From G965267425 sp965267425 (GTDB taxonomy: Bacteria > Bacteroidota > Bacteroidia > Flavobacteriales_E > Vicingaceae), in the NCBI GenBank assembly GCA_965267425.1, contig OZ253959.1, positions 1,364,001 through 1,428,000 of the forward strand: DNA of 64,000 nt, given 5' to 3'. Shown here one piece after another: positions 36,173 through 44,205 of the stretch. Position numbers and translations under genes: made by a program. The number at the start of each line of letters is the position of its first letter. Within the stretch, counting starts at the first letter, position 1. The notes beneath the pieces were generated by a model. It did no database searches, was not told the origin of the DNA, and saw only the letters and a program-made list of their open reading frames with translations.

Positions 36173-37268
36173 CGTTATCCTGATATGTTATCAATATTCC
36201 CATTCTGGATGGCATATCCACCTTGAGTAAAATCACCATTTTTTGCATTTCTTCATAACAACCTTCCAGATCTGATTTTCGATCAATGACCCTTACTTCC
36301 AATGGGTCTTCAACATTGCTCAGGCAACTATGAAGCATACTAAATTGGTTGCTAATGGATTGATGTAAATCTGAAGCACCAATGGCAATGAGGTAATCGT
36401 CCAACCCATCTCCATTGTTGTTTTCATTCCTTCCCAAATACAGGTTCTCCATGGCGGTCAGGTGTTCGTTTAGGAGAATCAATGAACGTTGAGCAAATAG
36501 TGACTCAACTTTATCAGGTAAGGCAATGCCCAATGAACGAATACCCAATGGGATACCAAGTTTTCCATCTCTAAAATACCTTTCGAAATGTTGATTGTAG
36601 CTATTAACCAATATGCCCAGGGCGCTTCCGACATCTGTTCCAGAGCTGTTTTGAAAAGTAGAAAGGTAATTTTCACCTTGAGCAGACCAATCCAAAATCA
36701 CATGATCTAATTTGTCAATTAAAAAATCAATCAATTCATGTGTGTAGTGTTCTCGTTGTGATGCCAGTCCATGATTGAAATATGCATCTTGAAGTTCAGC
36801 AGTGGATTTTTCAAAAAACAAATAATCCAATGTAGGTAAACCAATTGCGTCAGACATGCCCAATTGATCAAATTGTGTATTTCCTTCTGAAATGGCTCGA
36901 TTTATTTTAGATGTGTCGCATGGATAAGTATTAAATGCATTTCTCAACGCCACTTCAGCTGCCGGTCCAAATTCAAATGTGCTAACATATTGCCATTGAA
37001 CATACGTATCCAGCAAGGCGTTGCGCAAGGCCAGTACATTAGTGCCAGCAGAATCTTGCATAAAATTTTCAAAGGTGTCATGCAATTCCTTTAGATCAGT
37101 TTTCAATAAGTCGTATTGCGGGACGATGATTTGAGAACTAATATGCTCAATTGTGGCAGCACGTTGACCAGCATAATCAGGAGATTCTTCCTTTGGATCT
37201 TCTTTACATGAAAGAACGATACTACCTATGGCAAATAAACAAATACTTAACTTTTTCATGTGTTTCAT
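36162..37268 (-). CDS. Imelysin-like lipoprotein (iron uptake-associated)
   Basis: A 368-residue lipoprotein (signal with lipobox SIVLSC, Cys 21). The mature part is all-helical as in imelysin/M75 proteins, with WQYVSTFEFGPAAEVALRNAFNTYPCDTSKI and later AIGLPTLDYLFFEKS. The last is the GxHxxE position of active imelysins but reads GLPTLDY, so the His is lost and peptidase activity is unlikely. The family is tied to iron uptake; a chaperone or metal-binding role fits. Between it and the upstream DUF4856 gene lies a hairpin that may reduce its expression. Confidence 0.87.
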   Translation of the reverse strand: MKHMKKLSICLFAIGSIVLSCKEDPKEESPDYAGQRAATIEHISSQIIVPQYDLLKTDLKELHDTFENFMQDSAGTNVLALRNALLDTYVQWQYVSTFEFGPAAEVALRNAFNTYPCDTSKINRAISEGNTQFDQLGMSDAIGLPTLDYLFFEKSTAELQDAYFNHGLASQREHYTHELIDFLIDKLDHVILDWSAQGENYLSTFQNSSGTDVGSALGILVNSYNQHFERYFRDGKLGIPLGIRSLGIALPDKVESLFAQRSLILLNEHLTAMENLYLGRNENNNGDGLDDYLIAIGASDLHQSISNQFSMLHSCLSNVEDPLEVRVIDRKSDLEGCYEEMQKMVILLKVDMPSRMGILITYQDNDGD

Positions 37269-37276
37269 ACGACAAA

Positions 37277-37303
37277 AGCCCTGCTCATGTAAAGAGCAAG
37301 GCT
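37277..37303 (-). terminator. Intercistronic hairpin (attenuating terminator?)
   Basis: A ten-base-pair stem with one mismatch (37277-37286 with 37294-37303; arm AGCCTTGCTC), a 7-nt loop, then TTTT on the minus strand. It lies between the DUF4856 gene and the imelysin gene, which are otherwise an operon. It may let only part of the polymerase through, so the first gene would be expressed more. Confidence 0.6.
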
Positions 37304-37324
37304 AGAGATAACGACAAAAAATAA

Positions 37325-38458
37325 CTAGAGAAGATCTTTGACATCATTCAAACCGTACGTTTCAGCCAATAAATCTTTTGCGGTATTTAGACCTGTAGTG
37401 GTAGTTTCCCAAAAGTTGGTTCCAATATGTGTGTCCAAAATTTCATCAACCTGATCTGTGGTTAATTTTCGGTAATCAGAATGACCATATCGAAGCGCTT
37501 TCGAAAATGCGTAAGCTTCTGATAAAACATGCAGACGATCACCATCATCACTTTCAGCCAATGTTTCATTGATGTAATGAATGGCTGTAGCGGCAGCCAC
37601 CAACTCCAATTCATTGTACAAGATTTCTACTTGCTCATCTTTTGTTGTGTGATCATTAGCGACAATAGCAGCACGAGCAGTTCTATACGCAGTCATGATT
37701 TTATCCACACTTCCAGTATGTTCATTCACTGTTGAGCTGTATTTTGCCCAATATCTTGGTGATTCAGATCCATCGTTTGTTGAGCTAAAATCTATGGCGC
37801 CACCATAGTATCCAAACGCTTCATCAAAATGATGCTCCAATGCGGTATAGTTCTTCCCATCTTCAAGATTGGTGTTGTCAATATCTGAACCTATTTTACC
37901 ATCAGTTAAGTAGCTGTTGAAAATTTGGTTTAGGAATGTAGCGCCCATCAATCCTTTTTCAACCAATTGAGTGAATTCTCTTCCATTGGCATCTACCAAT
38001 ATGGTGCTGCCTTTACTGGCTCTTGTAATCAGACCAGCCTGACCATTACTGGCTGTTGCACCGGAAGTACTTGCTGCTGCAGCATCGCTGAACAATCCTT
38101 CGAAGTAGCTGATATCCGGATCGAAAGTTTTACTCTTTATTTGTTTGGTAGATGTGAATGAAAAGTGACCATTTCCGTTATCATTGGTATTTTCAAACAT
38201 ATCCAGCAATTGTTGCTCATCAATGGCATTTCCAGCATCGCCATTGGTCAATACGGCTTTAATTTCTGACAACTGGTTTAGTCTATCCGTTTGACCGCTA
38301 TAAGAAACAGAAGAATTTCCATCCCGCATGAATTCATAAGTATCGGGAACTTCAAGCGTAGGTTGTGAGGGTGTAGGTTGTTCGTCTTCATCTTTTTTAC
38401 AAGAAGAGATAAACATGAAAACTGCTGAAACGCAAGCTATAGTAGTGTATTTATTCAT
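37325..38458 (-). CDS. DUF4856 lipoprotein, first gene of iron operon
   Basis: A 377-residue lipoprotein when started at the ATG at 38458 (MNKYTTIACV), which gives lipobox FISSC. A Met four codons upstream (38470) is equally possible; the longer frame to 38539 crosses the promoter and is rejected. The mature part has the layout of DUF4856: LEVPDTYEFMRDGNSSVSYSGQTDRLNQL near the start, and later the Trp/Tyr-rich FGYYGGAIDFSS and WAKYSSTVNEHTGS. The family is known next to imelysin and TonB genes and is helical like imelysin. Probably an outer membrane-anchored periplasmic iron uptake component. Confidence 0.87.
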   Translation of the reverse strand: MNKYTTIACVSAVFMFISSCKKDEDEQPTPSQPTLEVPDTYEFMRDGNSSVSYSGQTDRLNQLSEIKAVLTNGDAGNAIDEQQLLDMFENTNDNGNGHFSFTSTKQIKSKTFDPDISYFEGLFSDAAAASTSGATASNGQAGLITRASKGSTILVDANGREFTQLVEKGLMGATFLNQIFNSYLTDGKIGSDIDNTNLEDGKNYTALEHHFDEAFGYYGGAIDFSSTNDGSESPRYWAKYSSTVNEHTGSVDKIMTAYRTARAAIVANDHTTKDEQVEILYNELELVAAATAIHYINETLAESDDGDRLHVLSEAYAFSKALRYGHSDYRKLTTDQVDEILDTHIGTNFWETTTTGLNTAKDLLAETYGLNDVKDLL

Positions 38459-38484
38459 TTGCTTTAACATTTTGTGAGTGTTAT

Positions 38485-38539
38485 TTAGAATCATTCTAAG
38501 TAACAGGGCAAAAGTATGTCGCAAACAAAAAATCGACAA
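38485..38539 (-). promoter_or_regulatory. Promoter with Fur-type 7-1-7 operator for the iron operon
   Basis: Read on the minus strand: a -33 TTG at 38539-38537, a 20-bp gap, then TACTTTTG at 38516-38509, which matches TAnnTTTG exactly. Transcription would start at about 38502. Directly at and after this point lies the perfect palindrome TTAGAAT-G-ATTCTAA (38499-38485). A 7-1-7 inverted repeat at the start site of an iron uptake operon is what a Fur-type box looks like. A second inverted repeat TGAAAAT-caa-ATTTTCA lies further up at 38563-38579. Repressor identity is inferred. Confidence 0.75.
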
Positions 38540-38641
38540 TACCTAGATGAGGGTATTATGATTGAAAATTTGATTTTCAGCCATGGATTTACTGCTACAA
38601 TATTGCTCCAACATGTAGCTGTTGAGACGAGGCAAATGCGC

Positions 38642-38673
38642 AAAAAAAAAGCATCACTTTTCGGTGATGCTTT
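38642..38673 (-). terminator. Intrinsic terminator of the NTF2-like gene
   Basis: Perfect 10-bp stem (38648-38657 with 38664-38673; AAAGCATCAC arm) and a 6-nt loop. On the minus strand it is followed by nine T. It lies 24 bp after the stop of the NTF2-like gene and shields it from the iron operon downstream. Confidence 0.9.
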
Positions 38674-38696
38674 GAATTGGTTAAGTTGAATTTGAG

Positions 38697-39098
38697 TTAC
38701 GCGGGAACTGCACCAATCTGACTCATAATGGCAAGTGGATTCATTTCCAAATATTCTTCTTTCACTTTGCCATCTACAATATGAAAGATATCTATAAATG
38801 AAAACTCAACTTCATTGCCCGTAGCAGCAATTCCTTCGAATTCTCCTACATGTTTACCTTTCCATCTTGCTCTAATGGCTATCCAATCTCCGTCTTCAAT
38901 GGCGTGATCTACCAAGTGTTGTCCTTTTAGTGCAGATGTCATCATTTGCATCATTCCAATGTGTTCTTCTTTGTTTAAAGGAGCCGGAGCCATTGGGTTT
39001 TGAAACGTATGATCCGGATGACATAATTCCCTTATTTTTTCTGGATTCTCGTTGTCAATATTTTGATACCAAGCGGTAATTATTTCTTTGTGTTTCAT
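38697..39098 (-). CDS. SnoaL/NTF2-like protein
   Basis: A 133-residue soluble protein. The N-terminal helix with AWYQNIDNENPEKIRELCHPDHTFQNPM, the middle HIGMMQMMTSALKG and the end strands EVEFSFIDIFHIVDGKVKEEYLEMN are the NTF2-like (SnoaL) fold. These proteins are small enzymes (cyclases, isomerases) or ligand binders; the product cannot be named. Own terminator downstream, so probably monocistronic. Confidence 0.82.
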   Translation of the reverse strand: MKHKEIITAWYQNIDNENPEKIRELCHPDHTFQNPMAPAPLNKEEHIGMMQMMTSALKGQHLVDHAIEDGDWIAIRARWKGKHVGEFEGIAATGNEVEFSFIDIFHIVDGKVKEEYLEMNPLAIMSQIGAVPA

Positions 39099-39235
39099 GA
39101 TCTTCGAATTAGAGTTTAGTATTGATCGAACGAAAGATCAAAAAAGGGACATCCATGTGAAATAAATAATCGGAATAGTTCGAATGCAATAAGTTCTAAA
39201 TGTAGTAAGGACCATTGACTAAATGTAAAAATGAA

Positions 39236-39282
39236 GAGGACCATGAAATGGATTGGAATATGAATCCATTTGCACAGTCCTC
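39236..39282 (-). terminator. Long two-part hairpin downstream of the APC permease
   Basis: Outer stem of six (39236-39241 with 39277-39282, GAGGAC/GTCCTC), an internal loop of 4 and 5 nt, an inner perfect nine-pair stem (39246-39254 with 39263-39271, AAATGGATT/AATCCATTT) and an 8-nt loop. On the minus strand TTCATTTTTA follows, so it may end the permease transcript about 60 bp after its stop, but the T run is broken; a structured RNA is the alternative. Confidence 0.5.
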
Positions 39283-39337
39283 CGCAGCTATGAACTAAAA
39301 TAGTTCTATTTATAAACCAACTACCAACATTCGTGAA

Positions 39338-40708
39338 TTAATCTCTTTGAAGTTTTAATATGTATACCAAAGAGGTTGCAGCTACCCACAACGAAAAGCA
39401 CAACAAGGCTAGTGAGTAGTAAAAATATTTTTGATGCTCTCCTTTAAAACCAGTGTAGAAGATTATAGCAAACAATATCAATGATAAACCTGTAAGCATG
39501 CAGGACATGGATGAACCTGTTTCTTTTTCTTTCAACCAGTGAAATCGCATGTTCAATAAACAAAGAATCTGAATGCCCAACATAAGACCAAAGCTTATGT
39601 ACAATCCCAAACCTAACCAATCACCTGCCGATTTATCGATGAGAGAAAGACTCATAATAATGATGAACGAAAGCAATAAAGTCGTCTTGGGAATATGATT
39701 GTTGTTCCTTTCTGGGTGAATTCCTTTAGACAGTGCGCCAAAAAACAACTTTTGCCTGGATAATGTCCAAATTAACTTTGAAATAAGCACGTAACAGATA
39801 CTTAGTAATCCAATAGAAGTCAAGATAGAAGATACCGCCATAAAATATGCTCCTTGCTGTCCAACCATATATTGTCCTAAAGCAATTGAAATACAACTTC
39901 CATTACAAGCCTGATCACTATTGATGATCAATTGCCACAGTTCAACCGGAAAAACACCAGCCATTGCTATACCTGGTATCCAGGAAACAATGATAAACAA
40001 GCAGGCAAGCAATATATTGGCTGGTGAAGTGAAGAATTTTCCTGCTTTTTTATTCATAAGGGCCAGTATTTCAATACCAACCACGCTCCAAAAGGCAAGT
40101 TTAAAGGCCATAAAAGCTAAGCCGGAACTGCCGTATATATAATTTTGGTCAAAGAAGTTTAACACATTCGCTATTTGCCAACTAGGTACATGATCAGCAC
40201 CCAAAAAGAAGTACATGCTGAAAAAAGAGCGCGTAAGAATGAGTAACAAAAACAGCACAAATGCATATCGGAAAGTAACTTTTAATCCAAAGAATAAAGG
40301 AATGAGCGCAATAGAACAAACCAATATAATGCTTGTGAGATTTCCAATATTGCCTTGTGAAATGGCATTGATTACAATCATTCCTTCCCGGGCTTCACCA
40401 ACAGCAACCATTAATAATATAATGAGAATAAGAATGCCAGTGAACCCTCCAAAGAGCTTTCCTGTGTTTCCGGAAAACATATTGCGTATTTTCTGATAAA
40501 ACGTAATTTCGCCGAATGCGCTGTTAACGTTAAGTAAGAAGCTGGCAATTACCAGATTCATCAATACAGCAATTAACAGTGCTATCGGATAATTAGAAGC
40601 AAGTGATATGTGTCCGGTCATTCCGGTAACAAACGTTCCGGAAAGCAGTGCGAATAGACCAATCCAAATTTTGGAATTGTGTTTTACTACTAAATTAGTT
40701 AAATTCAT
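39338..40708 (-). CDS. APC-family amino acid permease-like transporter
   Basis: A 456-residue protein when started at the ATG at 40708 (MNLTNLVVKHN). The longer frame to 40804 runs into the divergent gene and lacks a membrane segment, so I reject it. About 12 membrane helices. Near helix 1 lies GLFALLSGTFVTGMTGHISLAS, the unwound GxxxG-type substrate site of APC-fold carriers; FWSVVGIEILALMNKKAGK is the helix 6 to loop 6-7 segment. The protein is a plasma membrane carrier for an amino acid or similar solute; substrate unknown. It diverges from the TPR-LuxR regulator. Confidence 0.82.
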   Translation of the reverse strand: MNLTNLVVKHNSKIWIGLFALLSGTFVTGMTGHISLASNYPIALLIAVLMNLVIASFLLNVNSAFGEITFYQKIRNMFSGNTGKLFGGFTGILILIILLMVAVGEAREGMIVINAISQGNIGNLTSIILVCSIALIPLFFGLKVTFRYAFVLFLLLILTRSFFSMYFFLGADHVPSWQIANVLNFFDQNYIYGSSGLAFMAFKLAFWSVVGIEILALMNKKAGKFFTSPANILLACLFIIVSWIPGIAMAGVFPVELWQLIINSDQACNGSCISIALGQYMVGQQGAYFMAVSSILTSIGLLSICYVLISKLIWTLSRQKLFFGALSKGIHPERNNNHIPKTTLLLSFIIIMSLSLIDKSAGDWLGLGLYISFGLMLGIQILCLLNMRFHWLKEKETGSSMSCMLTGLSLILFAIIFYTGFKGEHQKYFYYSLALLCFSLWVAATSLVYILKLQRD

Positions 40709-40803
40709 TTCCTGGTGATTTTCAAATTGCGCTGCAAATTTCGGACACATAAAGCCAACGCAATAATAGTTTAGGAGTACATGAAGTATACGCCGGGTAA
40801 TCA

Positions 40804-42558
40804 ATGCGTAAACATATGTTTAATACATTGATATTCAGATATATACAGGCAATGTTTGGCAATGATTTCAAACATTGCATACACTGTAAGTTCACTTTTT
40901 TTCAGTCGATTTTTATCGCTTGTTCACTTTTAATTCACCTTAATGTGGCATTTGCATCCACCAAGGTGGACAGCCTGAAAAACGAATTGGCTACTGATCA
41001 GTTAAAAGATCAAAATAAAGTGGATGTATTGATAGAAGTTGCCATGGCACAATGGAAGATTGATCCAAAAGAGAGCATGCAGTATGCTGAACAGGCCATG
41101 AATTTGTCTGAGGAATTGAAATATGAAAGGGGCAGGGGTTTTGGTCATTTGGCAAATGGCCTTGGTCTGTGGAGATTACAGGACTTCAATGGTGCAATGT
41201 CAGAATTCATAGAGGCGATTGAAATACAGGAAAAGAAAGGTGATTCTGCTGACATCTGCGAAACCAAATATTTTGTGGCCACCGCTTATGCGATGGAATC
41301 CGTCACGGATATTGCCAACAAGTATTTTAATGAAATCAATCGATATTACCACAATACGGGAAACTTGCGAAAACAAGCCCTGGCCTACACAGGCATAGGG
41401 TTATCCTGGTTAATTGACAATCAATTTGACAAAGCTCTGCCGCCTTTGAATAAGGCATTGGAGATACATAACGGCATGAATCATCCTGTTGAAAAAGCTG
41501 TAACGCTCTGTCTAATGGGCAAGACATTGGGTGGAAAAGGACTCAATCTGGAAGGAATTGTTCAGTTGGAAAAAGCCAAAAAGATTTTTGAAGAATACAA
41601 TAATGTGCTGGAGTTAGGCAAGGTATATTTTGCTTTGGGTGAGATTTACCTGAACATGAAGGAGTATGATAAGTCCAGTGAATATTTCTTGAAATCGTTG
41701 GAATATCTAGAAGAAACGTATGATTGGAACGCCATAGAGCAAGCCTATAAGTCATTGAAGAAATTAGAGGTGGAACGCGGTGATTTCAAACAGGCGTTGT
41801 TTTATTATGAAAAATACACGGAATTAACCAGCAGGTATGCCACTGAAAATGTGAGTAACAAGGTTCATGAGCTCAAAATGAAATACGATGAAGAGCAAGC
41901 ATTGATCAAGATTGAATTATTGAACAAAGAGAAAAAAATTAAGAATTTATACATCCTGGCATTAAGCTTATTGATACTTATCATTTCAATAAGTAGTGTC
42001 ATCATTGCTGTTTCGTTTCGCAAAAACAGGATTAAGGACAAAGAACTTCATGAGTCAAACAGAGCGTTGATGGAATCTGAAATTGCCAATTCTAAGCTCA
42101 AAGAAAAAGAACTTGAAACGGAATTGGAACGTCAGAACATGAAACTCACTTCTTATACGATGAGCTTCATTCAAAAGAGTACCCTTTTTAAGGAGTTGAG
42201 TCAGGTGGTAAGTGAATTGATGAGAGAAGACACGTATTCGGGTGACCGACGAATTGTGGAGATGGAGAACATTGTAAATAGAAATTTAAGCGTAGAAAAA
42301 GACTGGAAAGACTTCAATACATATTTTGAAAATGTCTATCCAAGTTTTATTCAAAAACTCAAAGAATTGGAACCGGGCATCAGTGCTGCTGATGTCAAAC
42401 TGTGTACGTTGCTTAAGCTCAACCTAAACAGTAAGCAAATTGCTGATATATTAGGCATTTCCCCGGATAGCGTCAAAACCGCACGTTATCGATTACGCAC
42501 CAAGTTAAATTTGGATAAAGGTCAGAATCTGGTTGATTTTTTAGCCAATATGGACTAG
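40804..42558 (+). CDS. Membrane-anchored TPR protein with LuxR-like HTH
   Basis: A 584-residue protein. The N-terminus holds a hydrophobic signal or anchor (residues about 35-52). Residues about 85-340 are five to six tetratricopeptide repeats (FNGAMSEFIEAIEIQ; FDKALPPLNKALEIH; YDKSSEYFLKSLEYL; FKQALFYYEKYTEL). A membrane helix lies at about 378-402, then a coiled coil, and finally a HTH (AADVKLCTLLKLNLNSKQIADILGISPDSVKTARYRL, the LuxR/sigma-4-type helices). This one-component layout, periplasmic TPR sensor and cytoplasmic DNA-binding end, is common in Bacteroidota. Target genes unknown. Confidence 0.87.
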   Translation: MRKHMFNTLIFRYIQAMFGNDFKHCIHCKFTFFQSIFIACSLLIHLNVAFASTKVDSLKNELATDQLKDQNKVDVLIEVAMAQWKIDPKESMQYAEQAMNLSEELKYERGRGFGHLANGLGLWRLQDFNGAMSEFIEAIEIQEKKGDSADICETKYFVATAYAMESVTDIANKYFNEINRYYHNTGNLRKQALAYTGIGLSWLIDNQFDKALPPLNKALEIHNGMNHPVEKAVTLCLMGKTLGGKGLNLEGIVQLEKAKKIFEEYNNVLELGKVYFALGEIYLNMKEYDKSSEYFLKSLEYLEETYDWNAIEQAYKSLKKLEVERGDFKQALFYYEKYTELTSRYATENVSNKVHELKMKYDEEQALIKIELLNKEKKIKNLYILALSLLILIISISSVIIAVSFRKNRIKDKELHESNRALMESEIANSKLKEKELETELERQNMKLTSYTMSFIQKSTLFKELSQVVSELMREDTYSGDRRIVEMENIVNRNLSVEKDWKDFNTYFENVYPSFIQKLKELEPGISAADVKLCTLLKLNLNSKQIADILGISPDSVKTARYRLRTKLNLDKGQNLVDFLANMD

Positions 42559-42656
42559 CTCCAGCGATCAGCTCAATGTCTGGATGTGGCCTGATCTGTC
42601 TTTGAAAATCCTCAGGTTTATCGGTAATCTTGGATTGTACATAAACGATATTTCCT

Positions 42657-44084
42657 ATGAACAATCTCAAACAATTTCTTTTTTCTATTCTGGTAATCAT
42701 TGTTTCAACATTCACAATAGTAGCTCAATCTTTAGATGCCATTTATTTAGAAGACCAAATAACAACAGAAGAACATACTTATTATGATGATGGTGTATTA
42801 ACTCAAAAATTATGGTTCAGCTACCCGGATGGAGCAGCTGAGGATGATTTACCCTTGATTGTCTTGATACACGGTGGGGCATTTAGACCTTTACCTCCTC
42901 CCTTGACTGCAAATGATGTGATGAAAGGTTACAGAAATTTCTTTGCTGCGCGCAATTACAAGGTGATTGTTCCAGAATATCCCCTTCAACCTGTGTATTC
43001 TGAGGCTTGTTCGGATGTCGGTTGGTGGAGAGCTATTCAAGGAGTGAATGCAGCTATTAAATTTGCAGTTGGGTTAAAGAATTCTGGATTAACAAAATAT
43101 CAATTCGACCCAGACAACGTGATATTATTTGGTTCCAGTGCAGGGGCAGTTACGGCACTCACCTTAACATATACCGAGAATATAGACTTATTCAATTACT
43201 TGCCAGGTGCATTCGCGTTGTATGGAGGTATAAATGCGATGTGTGTTTCGGGCACAGGTAGCAATTCGTATTCCATAAAAGGGACTGTTTCGGCTTGCGG
43301 AGCATTACCGCCCGTTATGTACACATCGTCATATAATTTTACCTCTAAGAATACTGCCTTGTATTTCTTGCATGGGATAAATGATGGTGCAGTTTCTGAG
43401 GTCAAAGGTAAAAATCAAAAGTGTGTAGCCTTGTCGTATCCAACAAGTTATATGTATGGGCCAGCATATTTACTCAACGACTGTTCTTATCATACATTGG
43501 ATGGTGTTGCTTGTTCAGGTAATCCATCCGGGGCTTCATACATTCTTCCAAGTGGCATATATGCAAATAGATACTATCTGGCAACAGACAATAATTGGGG
43601 ACTTACACCCGGTCATTCCCATGTTTCAGCTACCGATACTACCAGTTGGTTAAGCAAATTCACCAATACTGTTGGTACCACGAGAAGTTATGACATCATA
43701 GATGCATCGTCAAACGTGATAACCGTAAATGCCCAATCCATCAATCACTGGATATATAAGGTAGCCACGTCACCCGTTGCCAGCACTAACAACAAAGCAG
43801 GAAATCCAACGGGATTTTGGGAAGAAGTAGTGGATAAACATGTCAAACTATTTCCCAATCCTGCTAATTCAATGATTAGCGTTCAATTTCCTGAAATATT
43901 TGATTCACGAGGTACCATAGAAATTTACCATATATCTGGACAATTGCTCAATACCATTCAAGTTCCGGACTTGTCAATGCAGAATGACATCCAGATGGAT
44001 CCCTCTTGGCCTGAAGGTCAATATGTGATGAAAATTACAACTCAGGACCGTGTATTTCATAAAAAATTTATTCGAAATAGGTAG
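42657..44084 (+). CDS. T9SS-secreted alpha/beta hydrolase (esterase)
   Basis: A 475-residue protein. Signal peptide ends VAQS (about residue 23). The alpha/beta hydrolase core has the oxyanion motif LIVLIHGGAF, the Trp-rich WWRAIQGVNAAIKF helix and the nucleophile elbow FGSSAGAV (Ser in GxSxG). An acid/His pair is expected near FLHGINDGAV and TPGHSHVS. This is the carboxylesterase/BD-FAE type, cleaving esters such as feruloyl or acetyl groups. The last about 80 residues are a T9SS sorting domain (LFPNPANSMISVQF ... KKFIRNR). A terminator follows. Confidence 0.85.
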   Translation: MNNLKQFLFSILVIIVSTFTIVAQSLDAIYLEDQITTEEHTYYDDGVLTQKLWFSYPDGAAEDDLPLIVLIHGGAFRPLPPPLTANDVMKGYRNFFAARNYKVIVPEYPLQPVYSEACSDVGWWRAIQGVNAAIKFAVGLKNSGLTKYQFDPDNVILFGSSAGAVTALTLTYTENIDLFNYLPGAFALYGGINAMCVSGTGSNSYSIKGTVSACGALPPVMYTSSYNFTSKNTALYFLHGINDGAVSEVKGKNQKCVALSYPTSYMYGPAYLLNDCSYHTLDGVACSGNPSGASYILPSGIYANRYYLATDNNWGLTPGHSHVSATDTTSWLSKFTNTVGTTRSYDIIDASSNVITVNAQSINHWIYKVATSPVASTNNKAGNPTGFWEEVVDKHVKLFPNPANSMISVQFPEIFDSRGTIEIYHISGQLLNTIQVPDLSMQNDIQMDPSWPEGQYVMKITTQDRVFHKKFIRNR

Positions 44085-44116
44085 ATAATTCTATTTCATT
44101 TTATTTTCCCGTGACG

Positions 44117-44151
44117 GTGGCCTTTCAAGAATGGAAGGTCACTTTACTTTT
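44117..44151 (+). terminator. Intrinsic terminator after the esterase gene
   Basis: Ten-pair stem with two G-U pairs (44117-44126 with 44133-44142), 6-nt loop, then a T-rich tract TTTACTTTTT. It lies 33 bp after the stop at 44084. Confidence 0.75.
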
Positions 44152-44180
44152 TAAAAGACCCTTGGTTCATATGAGAAGAG

Positions 44181-44201
44181 TAACTTTGCTTTCAAAGCAA
44201 A
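44181..44201 (+). promoter_or_regulatory. -7 box and 8-1-8 palindrome upstream of thioredoxin-like gene
   Basis: TAACTTTG at 44181-44188 fits TAnnTTTG. TTTGCTTT-C-AAAGCAAA (44185-44201) is a perfect 8-1-8 inverted repeat that covers the end of the box and the predicted start of transcription, 5 bp before the ATG at 44206. It could be an operator or a short 5' hairpin. The -33 TTG is only 16 bp upstream (44162-44164), so the promoter call is moderate. Confidence 0.5.
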
Positions 44202-44205
44202 AATT

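Noticed and set aside
40709..40804. Longer start for the APC permease
   Set aside because: It would run up to the first base of the divergent regulator gene and leaves no room for a promoter; the Met at 40708 precedes the first helix.
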